From an uncultured Bacteroides sp. (GTDB lineage Bacteria; Bacteroidota; Bacteroidia; Bacteroidales; Bacteroidaceae): a DNA stretch of 64,000 bases. Both the position numbers and the translations under genes were made by a program. Of the stretch, positions 28,569-38,183 are shown one piece after another (within the stretch, counting starts at the first letter, position 1; the number at the start of each line of letters is the position of its first letter). The DNA lies in assembly GCF_963677685.1 (NCBI RefSeq), contig NZ_OY782186.1:248001-312000 (forward strand), given 5' to 3'. Under the pieces are notes generated by a model. The model was not told the DNA's origin. It ran no database searches and worked only from the letters and a program-made list of their open reading frames with translations.

Positions 28569-29063
28569 TCATTTATAAGAATTTGTTTTTCTATACAGAG
28601 CAAGCTTTTTATACAAATCAAGCATACTTTCACGCAACACGGGATGTAATAGCCCTGGCGCAATCTCAGCCAAAGGCTCCATCACGAATAGGCGTTGCTC
28701 CATTAAAGGATGAGGGAGCGTCAACTCTTTAGTACTGATCACGAAATCTTCATAAAGTAATAAATCTATATCAATTAAACGGTCAGCATAAACTCCTTGC
28801 ATAGACTTTCGTTTACGCCCTAAAAAAGATTCAATACTTTTCGTTACATCCAAAAGTTCAAATGGGAGAAAAGCTGTTTCAACACAAATAGCCGCATTTA
28901 AAAAAGAATTATCCGAATCAAATCCCCATGGAGCAGTTGTATAAAAAGCGGATAAGGAAATAATATTCCCAATCCGCTCTTCTATATACTTTATAGCTAA
29001 GTGAAGGTTCTGTTCTTTATCACCTAAGTTAGTACCCAAGCCTAAATACACTTTCACCTTCAC
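28569..29063 (-). CDS. folK: 2-amino-4-hydroxy-6-hydroxymethyldihydropteridine pyrophosphokinase
   Basis: HPPK transfers pyrophosphate from ATP to 6-hydroxymethyl-dihydropterin in folate synthesis. The 164-residue sequence has the start VYLGLGTNLGDKEQNL, the middle segment SAFYTTAPWGFDSDNSFLNA, and ADRLIDIDLLLYED followed by LTLPHPLMEQRLFVMEPLAE, all hallmark motifs. It is the last gene of the ftsX-uppP-truB-queA-folK run. Confidence 0.94.
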   Translation of the reverse strand: MKVKVYLGLGTNLGDKEQNLHLAIKYIEERIGNIISLSAFYTTAPWGFDSDNSFLNAAICVETAFLPFELLDVTKSIESFLGRKRKSMQGVYADRLIDIDLLLYEDFVISTKELTLPHPLMEQRLFVMEPLAEIAPGLLHPVLRESMLDLYKKLALYRKTNSYK

Positions 29064-29069
29064 AATTTA

Positions 29070-30128
29070 TTATTTATCAAGAATAAGCATCGCATCACCA
29101 TAGGTGCCAAATCGATAGCCTTCTTGCAATGCTACTTGATAAGCATCCATTACCTGATCATAACCACCAAAAGCAGCTACAATCATTAAAAGCGTAGATA
29201 ATGGCATATGAAAATTCGAAATCATACTATTCGCAACAGTAAAATCATATGGAGGAAAAATAAATTTATTAGTCCAACCTTCAAATTCTTTAAGATGCCC
29301 ATCTGTACTTACAGCCGTTTCAATTGCACGCATCACAGTAGTACCCACTGCACAGACATTCCGACTCAAATCTTTAGCCTCATTAACGGCATCAACAGTT
29401 TCCTTAGTCACAAACATCTGCTCAGAATCCATTTTGTGCTTAGTTAAATCTTCCACGTCAATATCTCGAAAATTACCTAATCCAGCATGCATTGTAACAA
29501 AAGCAAAATCTATACCTTTTATTTCCAAACGTTTCATCAATTCTCTACTGAAGTGCAAATTAGCCGTTGGCGCTGTAACAGCCCCTTCATGTTTTGCAAA
29601 AATTGATTGAAAACGTTCAGCATCTTCTTCTTCTACCGGACGCTTTATAATACTGTGAGGAAGCGGAGTCTCGCCCAAAGCATACAATGCTTTCTTAAAT
29701 TCATCATGAGGACCATCATATAAAAAGCGAAGAGTACGACCACGAGAAGTAGTATTATCTATCACTTCTGCAACCATCGAATCATCATCGCCAAAATAAA
29801 GTTTATTCCCAATACGAATCTTACGAGCCGGATCGACCAACACATCCCATAAACGAAGTTCTTCATTCAACTCTCTAAGCAAAAAAACTTCTATTTTAGC
29901 CCCTGTTTTTTCTTTATTCCCATATAACCGAGCAGGAAAAACTTTCGTATCATTAAAGATAAAAACATCCTTATTATCAAAATAGTCTAAAACATCTTTA
30001 AATGCTTTATGTTCTATTTCACCTGTACGCTTATGCAACACCATCAAGCGTGACTCATCTCTATACTTCGCTGGATGCAAAGCAATTCTTTCTTCTGGTA
30101 ATTTAAACTTAAACTGCGAAAGTTTCAT
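29070..30128 (-). CDS. queA: S-adenosylmethionine:tRNA ribosyltransferase-isomerase
   Basis: QueA adds the epoxycyclopentanediol part to preQ1-tRNA, making epoxyqueuosine. The 352-residue sequence has the family start ([19 protein letters not shown]), [42 protein letters not shown] and the late [11 protein letters not shown] and [10 protein letters not shown] segments. It follows truB by 17 bases. Confidence 0.96.
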   Translation of the reverse strand: MKLSQFKFKLPEERIALHPAKYRDESRLMVLHKRTGEIEHKAFKDVLDYFDNKDVFIFNDTKVFPARLYGNKEKTGAKIEVFLLRELNEELRLWDVLVDPARKIRIGNKLYFGDDDSMVAEVIDNTTSRGRTLRFLYDGPHDEFKKALYALGETPLPHSIIKRPVEEEDAERFQSIFAKHEGAVTAPTANLHFSRELMKRLEIKGIDFAFVTMHAGLGNFRDIDVEDLTKHKMDSEQMFVTKETVDAVNEAKDLSRNVCAVGTTVMRAIETAVSTDGHLKEFEGWTNKFIFPPYDFTVANSMISNFHMPLSTLLMIVAAFGGYDQVMDAYQVALQEGYRFGTYGDAMLILDK

Positions 30129-30145
30129 ACTTATAGTCTGTTTAT

Positions 30146-30850
30146 TTAATTTTCATCTTCAATATTTTGCTCACCAAGCCACTCCACAAATTTTTCAGGA
30201 TCAAGGCAATCTTTCAAAGTTACCTCTCCTATTCTAGTACGCATAAGACCTGTTAAATGAGCACCACTATTCAATGCTTCACCAATGTCTCTAGCCAAAG
30301 CTCTTATATAAGTTCCCTTACTACAAATCACTCGTATCTTTATCTCAGGAAGATTACATTCAACCAGCTCTATTTCATCTATAACAAGAGTTTTCGGTTT
30401 CAGTTCTACTTCCTTCCCTTTTCTCGCCAGATCATAAGCTCTAACCCCTTCCACTTTACAAGCCGAAAAAGAAGGTGGAATTTGTTGTATCTCACCCACA
30501 AATGTTGCAAGTGTATCCTCTATCATTTTTCGAGTAATATGCTCCACAGGATATGTTGCATCAATCTCCTTCTCTAAATCAAAAGAAGGGGTAGTTGCAC
30601 CTAAACAAAGTGTAGCAATATATTCTTTAGTATTATACTGAAACTCTTCTATTCTCTTAGTAGCCTTACCTGTACAAATAATCATCACTCCAGTAGCTAA
30701 AGGATCTAAAGTCCCCGCATGTCCTACTTTCAGCTTTTTTACATTCAATTTACGACTAAGCTGAGTACGTACCCTTGCAACCAAATTAAAAGATGTCCAC
30801 TGCAAAGGTTTATTAAAATAGAGAACTTCTCCTTCTTTAAAATTCATCAA
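30146..30850 (-). CDS. truB: tRNA pseudouridine-55 synthase
   Basis: Forms pseudouridine 55 in the T-loop of tRNAs. The catalytic Asp is in [19 protein letters not shown], preceded by [16 protein letters not shown]. Later segments [16 protein letters not shown] and [14 protein letters not shown] fit the family. At 234 residues it is a short TruB without a PUA domain, normal in Bacteroidetes. Its start overlaps the uppP stop by four bases. Confidence 0.95.
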   Translation of the reverse strand: MMNFKEGEVLYFNKPLQWTSFNLVARVRTQLSRKLNVKKLKVGHAGTLDPLATGVMIICTGKATKRIEEFQYNTKEYIATLCLGATTPSFDLEKEIDATYPVEHITRKMIEDTLATFVGEIQQIPPSFSACKVEGVRAYDLARKGKEVELKPKTLVIDEIELVECNLPEIKIRVICSKGTYIRALARDIGEALNSGAHLTGLMRTRIGEVTLKDCLDPEKFVEWLGEQNIEDEN

Positions 30851-31737
30851 ACGATATCTAAATTATAGCCCAACATCAACATCAGAAGGATTAACCCTCC
30901 GACAACTATACGATAATAACCAAAAGCCTTAAATCCGTATTTTGTTACAAAAGTGATAAAAAACTTTATCGCCAATAAAGCTACCCCAAAAGCCACAATA
31001 TTACCAATAATAAGAGCCGAAAGATTGTCCATCAAAATTCGTGTGCCCCCATCAAGAAACAACTTAAGCAACTTATATCCTGTAGCAGCAAACATCGTAG
31101 GTACAGCTAGAAAAAAAGAAAATTCAGCTGCATTCTTACGCGTCATTTTTTGAGTCATCCCTCCTACAATAGTTGCCATAGAACGAGAGACTCCGGGGAT
31201 CATAGCAATACACTGAAAAAGCCCTATATTGAATGCTTTTTTTTCTGTTACCTTCAAATCTTCTGTTCCTTCAGAAAATATTTTATCGCAGAATAACATA
31301 AAGATTCCTCCTAAAACAAGCATCACAGCTACAACTGTAACACTTTCAAGCATCTGATCTATTTTATCACTAAATAACAAGCCAAAAAATGCTGCAGGAA
31401 TAAATGCAACAAGCAATTTCCAATAAAAATCAAATTTATATAAAATACGATTGCCGTAAATTTTCCATCGAGACATTAAAGGTTTCCCTAATACCCCTTC
31501 TGAGTCAAAGATACGACATTCATTAAGCTTAAAAAAGCGTTTCCAATATAAAACAACAACAGAAAGAATAGCACCAAATTGAATAATAACCGTAAAAGCC
31601 TTAACAAATTCTGTACTTTGTATTCCCAGTATATTTTGAGCAATAATCATATGCCCGGTTGAAGAAACTGGCAGAAACTCAGTAAGCCCTTCCACTATTG
31701 CTATCAAAATAGTTTGCAATATAGTCAAATCCCCCAT
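30847..31737 (-). CDS. uppP: Undecaprenyl-diphosphatase
   Basis: An integral membrane phosphatase (BacA family) that recycles undecaprenyl pyrophosphate for peptidoglycan and other envelope polymers; it also confers bacitracin tolerance. The diagnostic motifs are [19 protein letters not shown] near the N-terminus and [16 protein letters not shown] near residue 185. About eight hydrophobic spans fit the family. It is in the conserved run between the DUF3098 gene and truB. Confidence 0.95.
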   Translation of the reverse strand: MGDLTILQTILIAIVEGLTEFLPVSSTGHMIIAQNILGIQSTEFVKAFTVIIQFGAILSVVVLYWKRFFKLNECRIFDSEGVLGKPLMSRWKIYGNRILYKFDFYWKLLVAFIPAAFFGLLFSDKIDQMLESVTVVAVMLVLGGIFMLFCDKIFSEGTEDLKVTEKKAFNIGLFQCIAMIPGVSRSMATIVGGMTQKMTRKNAAEFSFFLAVPTMFAATGYKLLKLFLDGGTRILMDNLSALIIGNIVAFGVALLAIKFFITFVTKYGFKAFGYYRIVVGGLILLMLMLGYNLDIV

Positions 31738-31740
31738 CTT

Positions 31741-31971
31741 CTACTTCCTCACTTTAGGCTTATGTAACACCGCATAAATCATAAAAATAAACCCCAAGAA
31801 ACAAACCACTGGAGCAACCTTTATGCGACGAACACTAAAAATATCAGATTGAAAAAGAGTTTCGGTAGAAGACGGACCTGTCATTAGCACAAAACCCAAA
31901 ATAACAACCACCATGCCAATAGCCAACAAGATGAAGTTTATTTTATCGAAAGCAAACTTTTGTTTATCCAT
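31741..31971 (-). CDS. DUF3098 two-span membrane protein
   Basis: A 76-residue protein with two hydrophobic segments (FILLAIGMVVVILGFVLMTG and VAPVVCFLGFIFMIYAVL) separated by a short polar loop containing FSVRRIKVAP. This pattern, between ftsX and uppP, is the DUF3098 family of Bacteroidetes. The function is unknown; the constant linkage suggests an envelope role. Confidence 0.85.
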   Translation of the reverse strand: MDKQKFAFDKINFILLAIGMVVVILGFVLMTGPSSTETLFQSDIFSVRRIKVAPVVCFLGFIFMIYAVLHKPKVRK

Positions 31972-31981
31972 ATTTTTTAAT

Positions 31982-32860
31982 TTATATATAATAAAGAGTA
32001 GATGCTTTCATTCTCAAATAGCGATTAATTGAGAGATAAGCACACAAGAAAGTAATAACTATCCCAAAAGCCAAGACAGAGAGAGACACCAATAGCATTA
32101 TATTAGGAGTAATAACCTTTATTAGTTCCGGCTCATAGGAAACCAGCCAATAAGCTGTACCCATTAACACACCATCCGCTACAACAGCAGCCAGGATGCC
32201 ACTCCAAATATTTCGAGACAAAAAAGGTCTTCTTATAAATCCCCAACCTGCTCCTACCAATTTCATCGTATGAATAAGAAAACGTTTAGAATAAATAGCC
32301 AAGCGAATTGTATTATTAATAAGCGCAAAAGATATAAAGGTGAGTACTACAGCCAAAGACAATAAAACCAAACTTATATTACGTATATTTTCATTCACCG
32401 CATCTATTAAATCCCTTTGATAAAGTACATCTTGAATATTGATATTCCTTTTTATATTCTTCTCTATCTTAGCAATACTATCCGAATTAGCATAATCAGA
32501 ATGTAATTTAACCTCAATAGAAGCAGTAAAAGGATTATATCCCAAAAATTCTTCTGGATTAGTCCCCATTGCTTCAGACTGTTCTTTCAATGCTTGTTTT
32601 TTAGAAATATAAACTGATTCTTTCACAAAGGGCTCTTCATTTAATTTCTTTTGCAACTTCAGAATATCAGCCTCTTTCATTTCATCACTAATTAAAATAG
32701 AGAAATTTATATTCTCACGCACGTAAACGGATAAATTATCAGCAGTCAAAACAAAAAACACTACTAAACCCAAGAGTAACAAAACTAACATCGTGCTAAT
32801 ACTTGATGTTACAAATTGCATATCAAAATAGGAAACCAAATTATTTCTATTTTTCTTCAT
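31982..32860 (-). CDS. ftsX: Cell division ABC-transporter-like permease FtsX
   Basis: FtsX, with the ATPase FtsE (not in the window), controls peptidoglycan hydrolases at the division site. The 292-residue protein has an N-terminal cytoplasmic tail, a first span (STMLVLLLLGLVVFFVLTA), a periplasmic domain of about 120 residues (KKLNEEPFVKESVYISKKQA), then three spans in the FtsX domain, ending AYLSINRYLRMKASTLYYI. It abuts the upstream methyltransferase with no gap. Confidence 0.92.
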   Translation of the reverse strand: MKKNRNNLVSYFDMQFVTSSISTMLVLLLLGLVVFFVLTADNLSVYVRENINFSILISDEMKEADILKLQKKLNEEPFVKESVYISKKQALKEQSEAMGTNPEEFLGYNPFTASIEVKLHSDYANSDSIAKIEKNIKRNINIQDVLYQRDLIDAVNENIRNISLVLLSLAVVLTFISFALINNTIRLAIYSKRFLIHTMKLVGAGWGFIRRPFLSRNIWSGILAAVVADGVLMGTAYWLVSYEPELIKVITPNIMLLVSLSVLAFGIVITFLCAYLSINRYLRMKASTLYYI

Positions 32861-33760
32861 TTATCTCTTCTTCCTGAATACATAAATCATTGAACTACTC
32901 TTCTCTTTTTTCACCAACGAACTGAACCATGCAAGCACGCCTACAAAAAGTCCCCTAAAAAAAGGAAAAGACTTACCTCGATACTTTTCACTTAACATTG
33001 AGATGTAAAAAGCATCAAAAGGCATCGGATGCCTAGCTGCAAGTATAAAACCATGCTTTGCTCCCCATTGTTGTATCGTAGCAGGTGTAAAATGCCATAA
33101 ATGCCGAGGCACATCATAAGCAGCCCAATATTTTTCATATTTTTCAGCATCATAAGAAGCAGAATTTGGCACCGCTACTACAAGTATTCCTTTTTCTGTA
33201 AGAAGCTCTGAGAATCTAGCCCAAACAGTTTCCAAATGTTCTAAATGCTCCATTACATGCCAAAGGGTAATGACATCAAAGCAACCAGTAGGAAAATTCA
33301 TTAATGCTGCTTCATCTTTCACATCAAGCATAAAATGCTCTTTTGCAAAAACACGAGCACCTTCATTTTTCTCAATAGCTTCCACTTCCCAGCCTCTCAA
33401 GTACATAGCGTTAGCAAAATAACCAGTACCTGCACCTATATCAAGAATTTTACCAGAACGTAAATGACTTTCTTTTATCACCAATTGAGCTTTCTTACTC
33501 AACATATAAGCCCTAACAAGATGATAGACATAATTTACTATCCCTTTTTTTGTATCAGAATGGGAAATATAATCAGGAGTTTCATAGTATTTACCAATTT
33601 CTGAATCCACAGGAGCATTTTGAGTGAAAATGAAATTACACTCCTCACATTTAAGCAATTCAAACTCTTCTTTAGAAGCATAAAAATCTATACAGTTGAT
33701 ATAGTGACTTATATGCATACTTCCGCAAAGCGGACAAATATCTATCGTGAGTTTATTCAT
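32861..33760 (-). CDS. Class I SAM-dependent methyltransferase with zinc-ribbon N-terminus
   Basis: A methyltransferase of the Methyltransf_23 type. Two cysteine pairs near the N-terminus (CPLCG and CEEC) suggest a small zinc ribbon. Then come the SAM-binding motif ILDIGAGTGYFANAMYLRGW, the acidic VEAIEKNE, and the post-motif ITLWHVMEHLEHLE. The C-terminal PNSASYDAEKYEKYWAAYDV and PRHLWHFTP are seen in sugar or lipid-modifying relatives; the substrate is unknown. The frame opens at 33799, but the ATG at 33760 (MNKLTIDICPLCG) fits the family better. Confidence 0.8.
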   Translation of the reverse strand: MNKLTIDICPLCGSMHISHYINCIDFYASKEEFELLKCEECNFIFTQNAPVDSEIGKYYETPDYISHSDTKKGIVNYVYHLVRAYMLSKKAQLVIKESHLRSGKILDIGAGTGYFANAMYLRGWEVEAIEKNEGARVFAKEHFMLDVKDEAALMNFPTGCFDVITLWHVMEHLEHLETVWARFSELLTEKGILVVAVPNSASYDAEKYEKYWAAYDVPRHLWHFTPATIQQWGAKHGFILAARHPMPFDAFYISMLSEKYRGKSFPFFRGLFVGVLAWFSSLVKKEKSSSMIYVFRKKR

Positions 33761-33908
33761 TGACTTTATAACAAATTGAAATATAGCTTGCAAGGCCAAA
33801 CTAAAATATACCTAAATTTGGAACAAAGGAACAAATTAAATATGACGTATAAGATATTCATTAAGGTCTTTTAATATTATAATAAGTAAAAGAATATAAA
33901 AACATTCA

Positions 33909-33916
33909 TATATTTG
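33909..33916 (+). promoter_or_regulatory. -7 box of the PspC-like gene
   Basis: TATATTTG on the forward strand, 33 bases before the start codon at 33949. No -33 TTTG is found at 20 bases. Confidence 0.45.
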
Positions 33917-33948
33917 CCAAAACAGGTAATTAAAGACGAAGTAAAATC

Positions 33949-34140
33949 ATGAAAAAAACATTAAAAAAGTCCTATAACAAACAGATCGCAGGTGTATGCG
34001 GCGGACTAGCAGAATACTTTGGGATCGACTATACCATTGCTCGATTAGTCTATACTCTATTAACCATTTTTACAGCATTTTCAGGTGTACTTGTTTACAT
34101 TATTTTATGGATAATTATGCCGGAACCAAATCAACAATAA
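33949..34140 (+). CDS. PspC domain protein
   Basis: A 63-residue PspC-type small membrane protein. It has the conserved IAGVCGGLAEYFGIDYTIAR followed by a hydrophobic helix (GVLVYIILWIIMPE). PspC in enterobacteria senses envelope stress. In Bacteroidetes the domain often occurs as a stand-alone small protein of unknown partner. It is monocistronic, with a -7 box upstream. The 141 bases after it hold only a 6-bp hairpin (ATGGAC/GTCCAT at 34200-34212). Confidence 0.88.
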   Translation: MKKTLKKSYNKQIAGVCGGLAEYFGIDYTIARLVYTLLTIFTAFSGVLVYIILWIIMPEPNQQ

Positions 34141-34281
34141 ATAAACCAATAAACACACAGACTAATAAATCACAAAATCTAAGTTTGAACAAAGATATAA
34201 TGGACAGTCCATAAATCAAAGATGTAATTTATTAACCTGTGGCTTATTTAAAAATAAAAAGGCAATATATAATTTGTTGAA

Positions 34282-35649
34282 TCAATCAACAGCTTCCCCT
34301 TTTAGCGTTGCAGAACTTGCCTCAGTGATTTTAACATTTACAAAATCACCAATTTTATGCAATCCTTTATCAAAAACTACGACTTTATTCTGCTCAGTTC
34401 TCCCCACCAATTGATCACGAGAACGCTTTGAAAAACCTTCAACCAAAACTTCGTAAATACCACCAATACAACGCTTATTCGACTCATAAGACAGACGGTT
34501 TTGTAATGCTATGATTTCATTCAAACGAGCCACTTTCACCTCTTCAGGCACATCATCAACTAAATGCTTAGAAGCATAGGTTCCAGGTCGTTCAGAATAT
34601 TTAAACATAAACGCCGCATCATACGCACATTCTTCCATCAAAGAAAGCGAAAGACGATGATCTTCTTCTGTCTCAGAATGAAATCCCGAAAAAACATCTG
34701 TACTTAAGCCACAAGTAGGTATAATCCTTTTAATGGCAGCCACCCGATCCAAATACCACTCTCGTGTATATTTGCGATTCATCAATTTTAAAATACGAGA
34801 ACTTCCACTTTGAACTGGTAAATGCACATGTTTACAAACATTTGGCATATCAGCTATAACTTGTAAAGTTTCATCACACATATCTTTCGGATGAGAAGTT
34901 GTAAAACGTATACGCACTTTGGGAGCATTTTCAGCCACAATGCGCAGCAACATTGGGAAAGTAATCTTTTCATTCCCCCTTTCAAAAAGATAAGAATCCA
35001 CATTCTGACCAAGCAAAGTTATTTCTTTATAACCCTTAGATATTAAATCACGCACTTCATTTAAAATGCTCTCCAAATCACGACTACGTTCACGCCCTCG
35101 CGTGTAAGGAACAATACAGTAAGTGCAGAAATTATTGCAACCACGCGTAATAGACACAAATCCCGAAATATGATTACCACAGATACGAGAAGGAATTACA
35201 TCCCGATAGGTTTCAGTTTTGGACAACTCTACATTTATAGCTTTCTCACCAGCCTCCACAGATGCTACCAAATCAGGTAAAGTCAAATAAGCGTCCGGTC
35301 CAACGACCAAATCCACATGATGCTTTTCTATCAAATCATCCTTTACCCGTTCCGCCATACAACCTAACACACCTACAATCAGATTTTTTTTCTTTTTTTT
35401 CAGATAATAGAAATGTTCTAATCTGTTTAAAATCTTCTGCTCAGCGTTATCACGGATCGAACAAGTATTCATAAAGACAGCATCAGCCTCATCTAGCGTT
35501 TTCGCAACAGAATAACCCGCCATTTGCATAACCGAGGCAACCACCTCACTATCAGCCACATTCATTTGGCAGCCATAAGTTTCAATAAACAACTTTTTGT
35601 TACCATCATCAGTTGTAGATTTAAAGTCTACTCCCGTTAATTCATTCAT
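34282..35649 (-). CDS. miaB: tRNA-2-methylthio-N6-dimethylallyladenosine synthase
   Basis: A radical SAM enzyme that adds the 2-methylthio group to i6A37 in tRNAs. It has an N-terminal UPF0004 domain (FIETYGCQMNVADSEVVAS; Cys also in MNTCSIRDNAE and GVLGCMAERV), the radical SAM cluster motif GCNNFCTYCIVPYTRGRERS, and a C-terminal TRAM domain (YEVLVEGFSKRSRDQLVGRT). The 455-residue length is normal. A reverse-strand -7 box TATCTTTG lies at 35677-35684. Confidence 0.95.
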   Translation of the reverse strand: MNELTGVDFKSTTDDGNKKLFIETYGCQMNVADSEVVASVMQMAGYSVAKTLDEADAVFMNTCSIRDNAEQKILNRLEHFYYLKKKKKNLIVGVLGCMAERVKDDLIEKHHVDLVVGPDAYLTLPDLVASVEAGEKAINVELSKTETYRDVIPSRICGNHISGFVSITRGCNNFCTYCIVPYTRGRERSRDLESILNEVRDLISKGYKEITLLGQNVDSYLFERGNEKITFPMLLRIVAENAPKVRIRFTTSHPKDMCDETLQVIADMPNVCKHVHLPVQSGSSRILKLMNRKYTREWYLDRVAAIKRIIPTCGLSTDVFSGFHSETEEDHRLSLSLMEECAYDAAFMFKYSERPGTYASKHLVDDVPEEVKVARLNEIIALQNRLSYESNKRCIGGIYEVLVEGFSKRSRDQLVGRTEQNKVVVFDKGLHKIGDFVNVKITEASSATLKGEAVD

Positions 35650-35676
35650 AAGTCAATTAAATTAAATTAGAAATTG

Positions 35677-35684
35677 CAAAGATA
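35677..35684 (-). promoter_or_regulatory. -7 box of miaB
   Basis: TATCTTTG on the reverse strand, 28 bases before the miaB start. The stretch from 35685 to 36016 is AT-rich and shows no ORF or other signal that I can support. Confidence 0.5.
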
Positions 35685-36016
35685 CAGCTTCATTATCAAT
35701 ATATTCAGAAGTAAAACACTAAATATCTCCAATAAGATAAAAAAGAATGCCCTAAAACAACAATAACACAATTGCAGCTTATCTTAACTAGTATTACGAA
35801 TGAAAAAGAGGATTATTCAAAGACATAAGCCGTATAATCAACCCAATTAAAAAAAACAGTGATAAATTGATGAAGTAAACCTAAAAACAATAAAATATTA
35901 AAGAACAAGCATCCTTAAGTTCAGCCTTTTAAAACAGAAAAAAAGAAATCAATGTGATTGTAGAATATTACAGTTTATAATAAATGTTAAGTTATAAGTA
36001 TCTTTCCAAAACCAGA

Positions 36017-36048
36017 CTTGCATAAATTAAATCAATTTCACATATTTG
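36017..36048 (+). promoter_or_regulatory. Promoter of the second small RNA
   Basis: Forward strand: CTTG (36017-36020), a 20-base spacer, and CATATTTG (36041-36048). Each box has one mismatch to the TTTG and TAnnTTTG consensus, with the same 20-base spacing seen for the first small RNA. Confidence 0.55.
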
Positions 36049-36052
36049 CATA

Positions 36053-36130
36053 ATGAAAGAAAAATTAGATTTTTTCATAGTTAAGGTTTAGGTTAAAAAA
36101 ACAAAGGGGAACTGTGAAGCTCCCCTTTTT
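36053..36130 (+). ncRNA. Probable small RNA, about 78 nt, related to the one at 3.7 kb
   Basis: A forward-strand non-coding unit with leader blocks TTTTTCATAG, TTAAGGTT and AACAAAGG in the same order as the reverse-strand unit at 3651-3716. An intrinsic terminator follows: AAAGGGGA (36103-36110) pairs with TCCCCTTT (36121-36128) across ten bases, ending in TTTTT. The 5' end carries about 15 extra bases that can fold with the T-run (GAAAAA and TTTTTTC). It ends 37 bases before the next promoter. The 5' end is inferred from the promoter. Confidence 0.65.
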
Positions 36131-36141
36131 CATTCTAAAAT

Positions 36142-36174
36142 GTTGGTTACTACCAAATTAAATAAGTATCTTTG
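36142..36174 (+). promoter_or_regulatory. Promoter of the small protein and CoA-transferase genes
   Basis: Forward strand: GTTG (36142-36145, one mismatch), 21-base spacer, -7 TATCTTTG (36167-36174). The start codon at 36198 lies 23 bases downstream. Confidence 0.5.
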
Positions 36175-36197
36175 CAATCAAAATAAAAATAGCAAAA

Positions 36198-36626
36198 ATG
36201 GGAATATTACAATTTCTATTAGTTATAAGCATTATTGGCATCGCGATAGTCAAACAAGTCAATAAAAAACTTGGAGAGGCCAACGAGAGCGATTCTACTT
36301 CCCGTATGCCTTCTAAAAAGGGGAAAAAACAAGTTAATTCAAACCCTACACTTCCAGAAAGTTGGGGACAGTGGTTCCCTGCCGAAGAACAGAGCACAAG
36401 ACAACAAGCTGCAGCAACTTTGGAGACAGCAACCGTTTCATCAATGGCAGAAGCTGCACATCCCAAAAATCAAGCAGAAAAAAAAGCGTTTTCGAACAAA
36501 GAAGACATGAGCAAATTAGACTCACCACCGCCACAAAGCAACAATCAAAAGAAACTCGGTTTCTATTCCAAAGAAGATGTTCGCCAAGCCATTATTTGGT
36601 CAGAAATCCTCCAAAGAAAGTATTAG
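36198..36626 (+). CDS. Small membrane-anchored protein of unknown function
   Basis: A 142-residue protein I do not recognise. The N-terminus MGILQFLLVISIIGIAIVKQ is one hydrophobic helix. It is followed by a polar, Lys/Ser/Glu/Gln-rich, probably disordered region of about 90 residues, then a C-terminal KLGFYSKEDVRQAIIWSEIL that looks like a short conserved helix. It has its own promoter and lies 40 bases upstream of the CoA-transferase gene in the same direction, so they are probably cotranscribed. A link to that enzyme is only positional. Confidence 0.7.
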   Translation: MGILQFLLVISIIGIAIVKQVNKKLGEANESDSTSRMPSKKGKKQVNSNPTLPESWGQWFPAEEQSTRQQAAATLETATVSSMAEAAHPKNQAEKKAFSNKEDMSKLDSPPPQSNNQKKLGFYSKEDVRQAIIWSEILQRKY

Positions 36627-36666
36627 TAATCATTTCAAAGAAACTTAGAAAATATACTAAATTTTT

Positions 36667-38166
36667 ATGGCATTCAATTTTATGACGGCAGCAGAAGCTG
36701 CAAGCCTTGTTAAACATGGCTACAACATTGGGCTAAGCGGATTCACCCCCGCAGGAACGGCCAAAGCCGTTACGGCTGAATTAGCAAAATTAGCAGAAAC
36801 AGAACACGCCAAAGGGAATCCTTTTCAGATTGGAGTATTTACAGGAGCATCAACAGGAGATTCCTGCGATGGGATGTTATCTCGCGCAAAAGCCATCCGC
36901 TACCGTGCCCCCTATACTACTAACAAAGATTTTCGCACAGCAGTTAATAACGGAGAAATAGCCTACAACGATATCCACTTGTCTCAAATGGCTCAAGAAG
37001 TACGATATGGTTTCATCGGGAAAATAAATATAGCAATTATTGAAGCTTGTGAAGTAACTGCCGATGGAAAAATCTATCTTACAGCCGCAGGTGGTATTTC
37101 ACCGACTATTTGCCGATTAGCAGATCAAATTATTGTAGAGTTAAATAGCGCTCATAGCAAAAATATGATAGGTATGCACGACCTCTACGAACCACTTGAT
37201 CCTCCATATCGTCGAGAAATTCCGATCTATAAACCTAGCGACAAAATAGGTTTACCTTATATCCAAGTAGACCCCAAAAAGATTGTAGGTATTGTTGAGC
37301 TAAATAGACCAGATGAAGCTCGATCGTTTGCTGCTGCCGATCCTTTGACTGATCAAATCGGACAGAACGTAGCAGATTTTCTTGCCGCAGACATGAAACG
37401 TGGCGTCATTCCTTCAACATTCCTTCCTTTACAGTCAGGCGTGGGCAACATAGCCAATGCTGTTTTGGGCGCTCTAGGTAGAGACAAAACAATCCCAGCA
37501 TTTGAAATGTATACTGAAGTTATTCAAGATTCTGTAATTTCTCTAATGAAAGAAGGACGTATTAAGTTCGGCAGTACTTGTTCACTAACAGTTACCAATG
37601 ACTGCTTACAAGGTATATATAATGATATAGAATTCTTCCGTGACAAATTAGTACTTCGTCCATCAGAGATATCCAATAACCCTGAAGTTGTTCGCCGCTT
37701 AGGAATTATTTCTATCAACACTGCTATTGAAGCAGATATATATGGAAATACTAATTCTACTCATATCGGTGGAACAAAAATGATGAATGGAATTGGAGGA
37801 TCCGGAGATTTCACTCGCAATGCTTATATTTCTATTTTCACCTGCCCTTCAATAGCCAAAGATGGGAAAATCAGCTCAATCGTTCCAATGGTCTCTCATC
37901 AAGATCACAGCGAACATTCTGTCAATGTAATCATTACCGAGCAAGGTGTTGCTGACCTTCGCGGCAAAAGTCCAATGGAGAGAGCACAAACTATTATTAC
38001 CAACTGTGTACATCCCGATTACAAAGAGATCCTATGGGACTACCTCAAATTAACGGGACACAAAGGACAAACACCTCATTGCATACAAGCCGCTTTAGCT
38101 ATGCATGCCGCACTTAATCGTACAGGCGATATGAAAAATGTTAGATGGGAAGATTATAAAATATAA
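36667..38166 (+). CDS. Acetyl-CoA hydrolase/succinyl-CoA:acetate CoA-transferase family
   Basis: A 499-residue family I CoA-transferase-like enzyme (Cat1/AarC type). The catalytic Glu is expected in EMYTEVIQDS. The oxyanion-type glycine loop QSGVGNIANAVLGAL and GGSGDFTRNAYISIF are family motifs. In Bacteroides such an enzyme would exchange CoA between succinyl-CoA and acetate or hydrolyse acetyl-CoA, linking the succinate/propionate and acetate branches. That fits the frd operon in the same window. The exact substrates are inferred. Confidence 0.88.
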   Translation: MAFNFMTAAEAASLVKHGYNIGLSGFTPAGTAKAVTAELAKLAETEHAKGNPFQIGVFTGASTGDSCDGMLSRAKAIRYRAPYTTNKDFRTAVNNGEIAYNDIHLSQMAQEVRYGFIGKINIAIIEACEVTADGKIYLTAAGGISPTICRLADQIIVELNSAHSKNMIGMHDLYEPLDPPYRREIPIYKPSDKIGLPYIQVDPKKIVGIVELNRPDEARSFAAADPLTDQIGQNVADFLAADMKRGVIPSTFLPLQSGVGNIANAVLGALGRDKTIPAFEMYTEVIQDSVISLMKEGRIKFGSTCSLTVTNDCLQGIYNDIEFFRDKLVLRPSEISNNPEVVRRLGIISINTAIEADIYGNTNSTHIGGTKMMNGIGGSGDFTRNAYISIFTCPSIAKDGKISSIVPMVSHQDHSEHSVNVIITEQGVADLRGKSPMERAQTIITNCVHPDYKEILWDYLKLTGHKGQTPHCIQAALAMHAALNRTGDMKNVRWEDYKI

Positions 38167-38183
38167 GGCTATATATTTGAACT

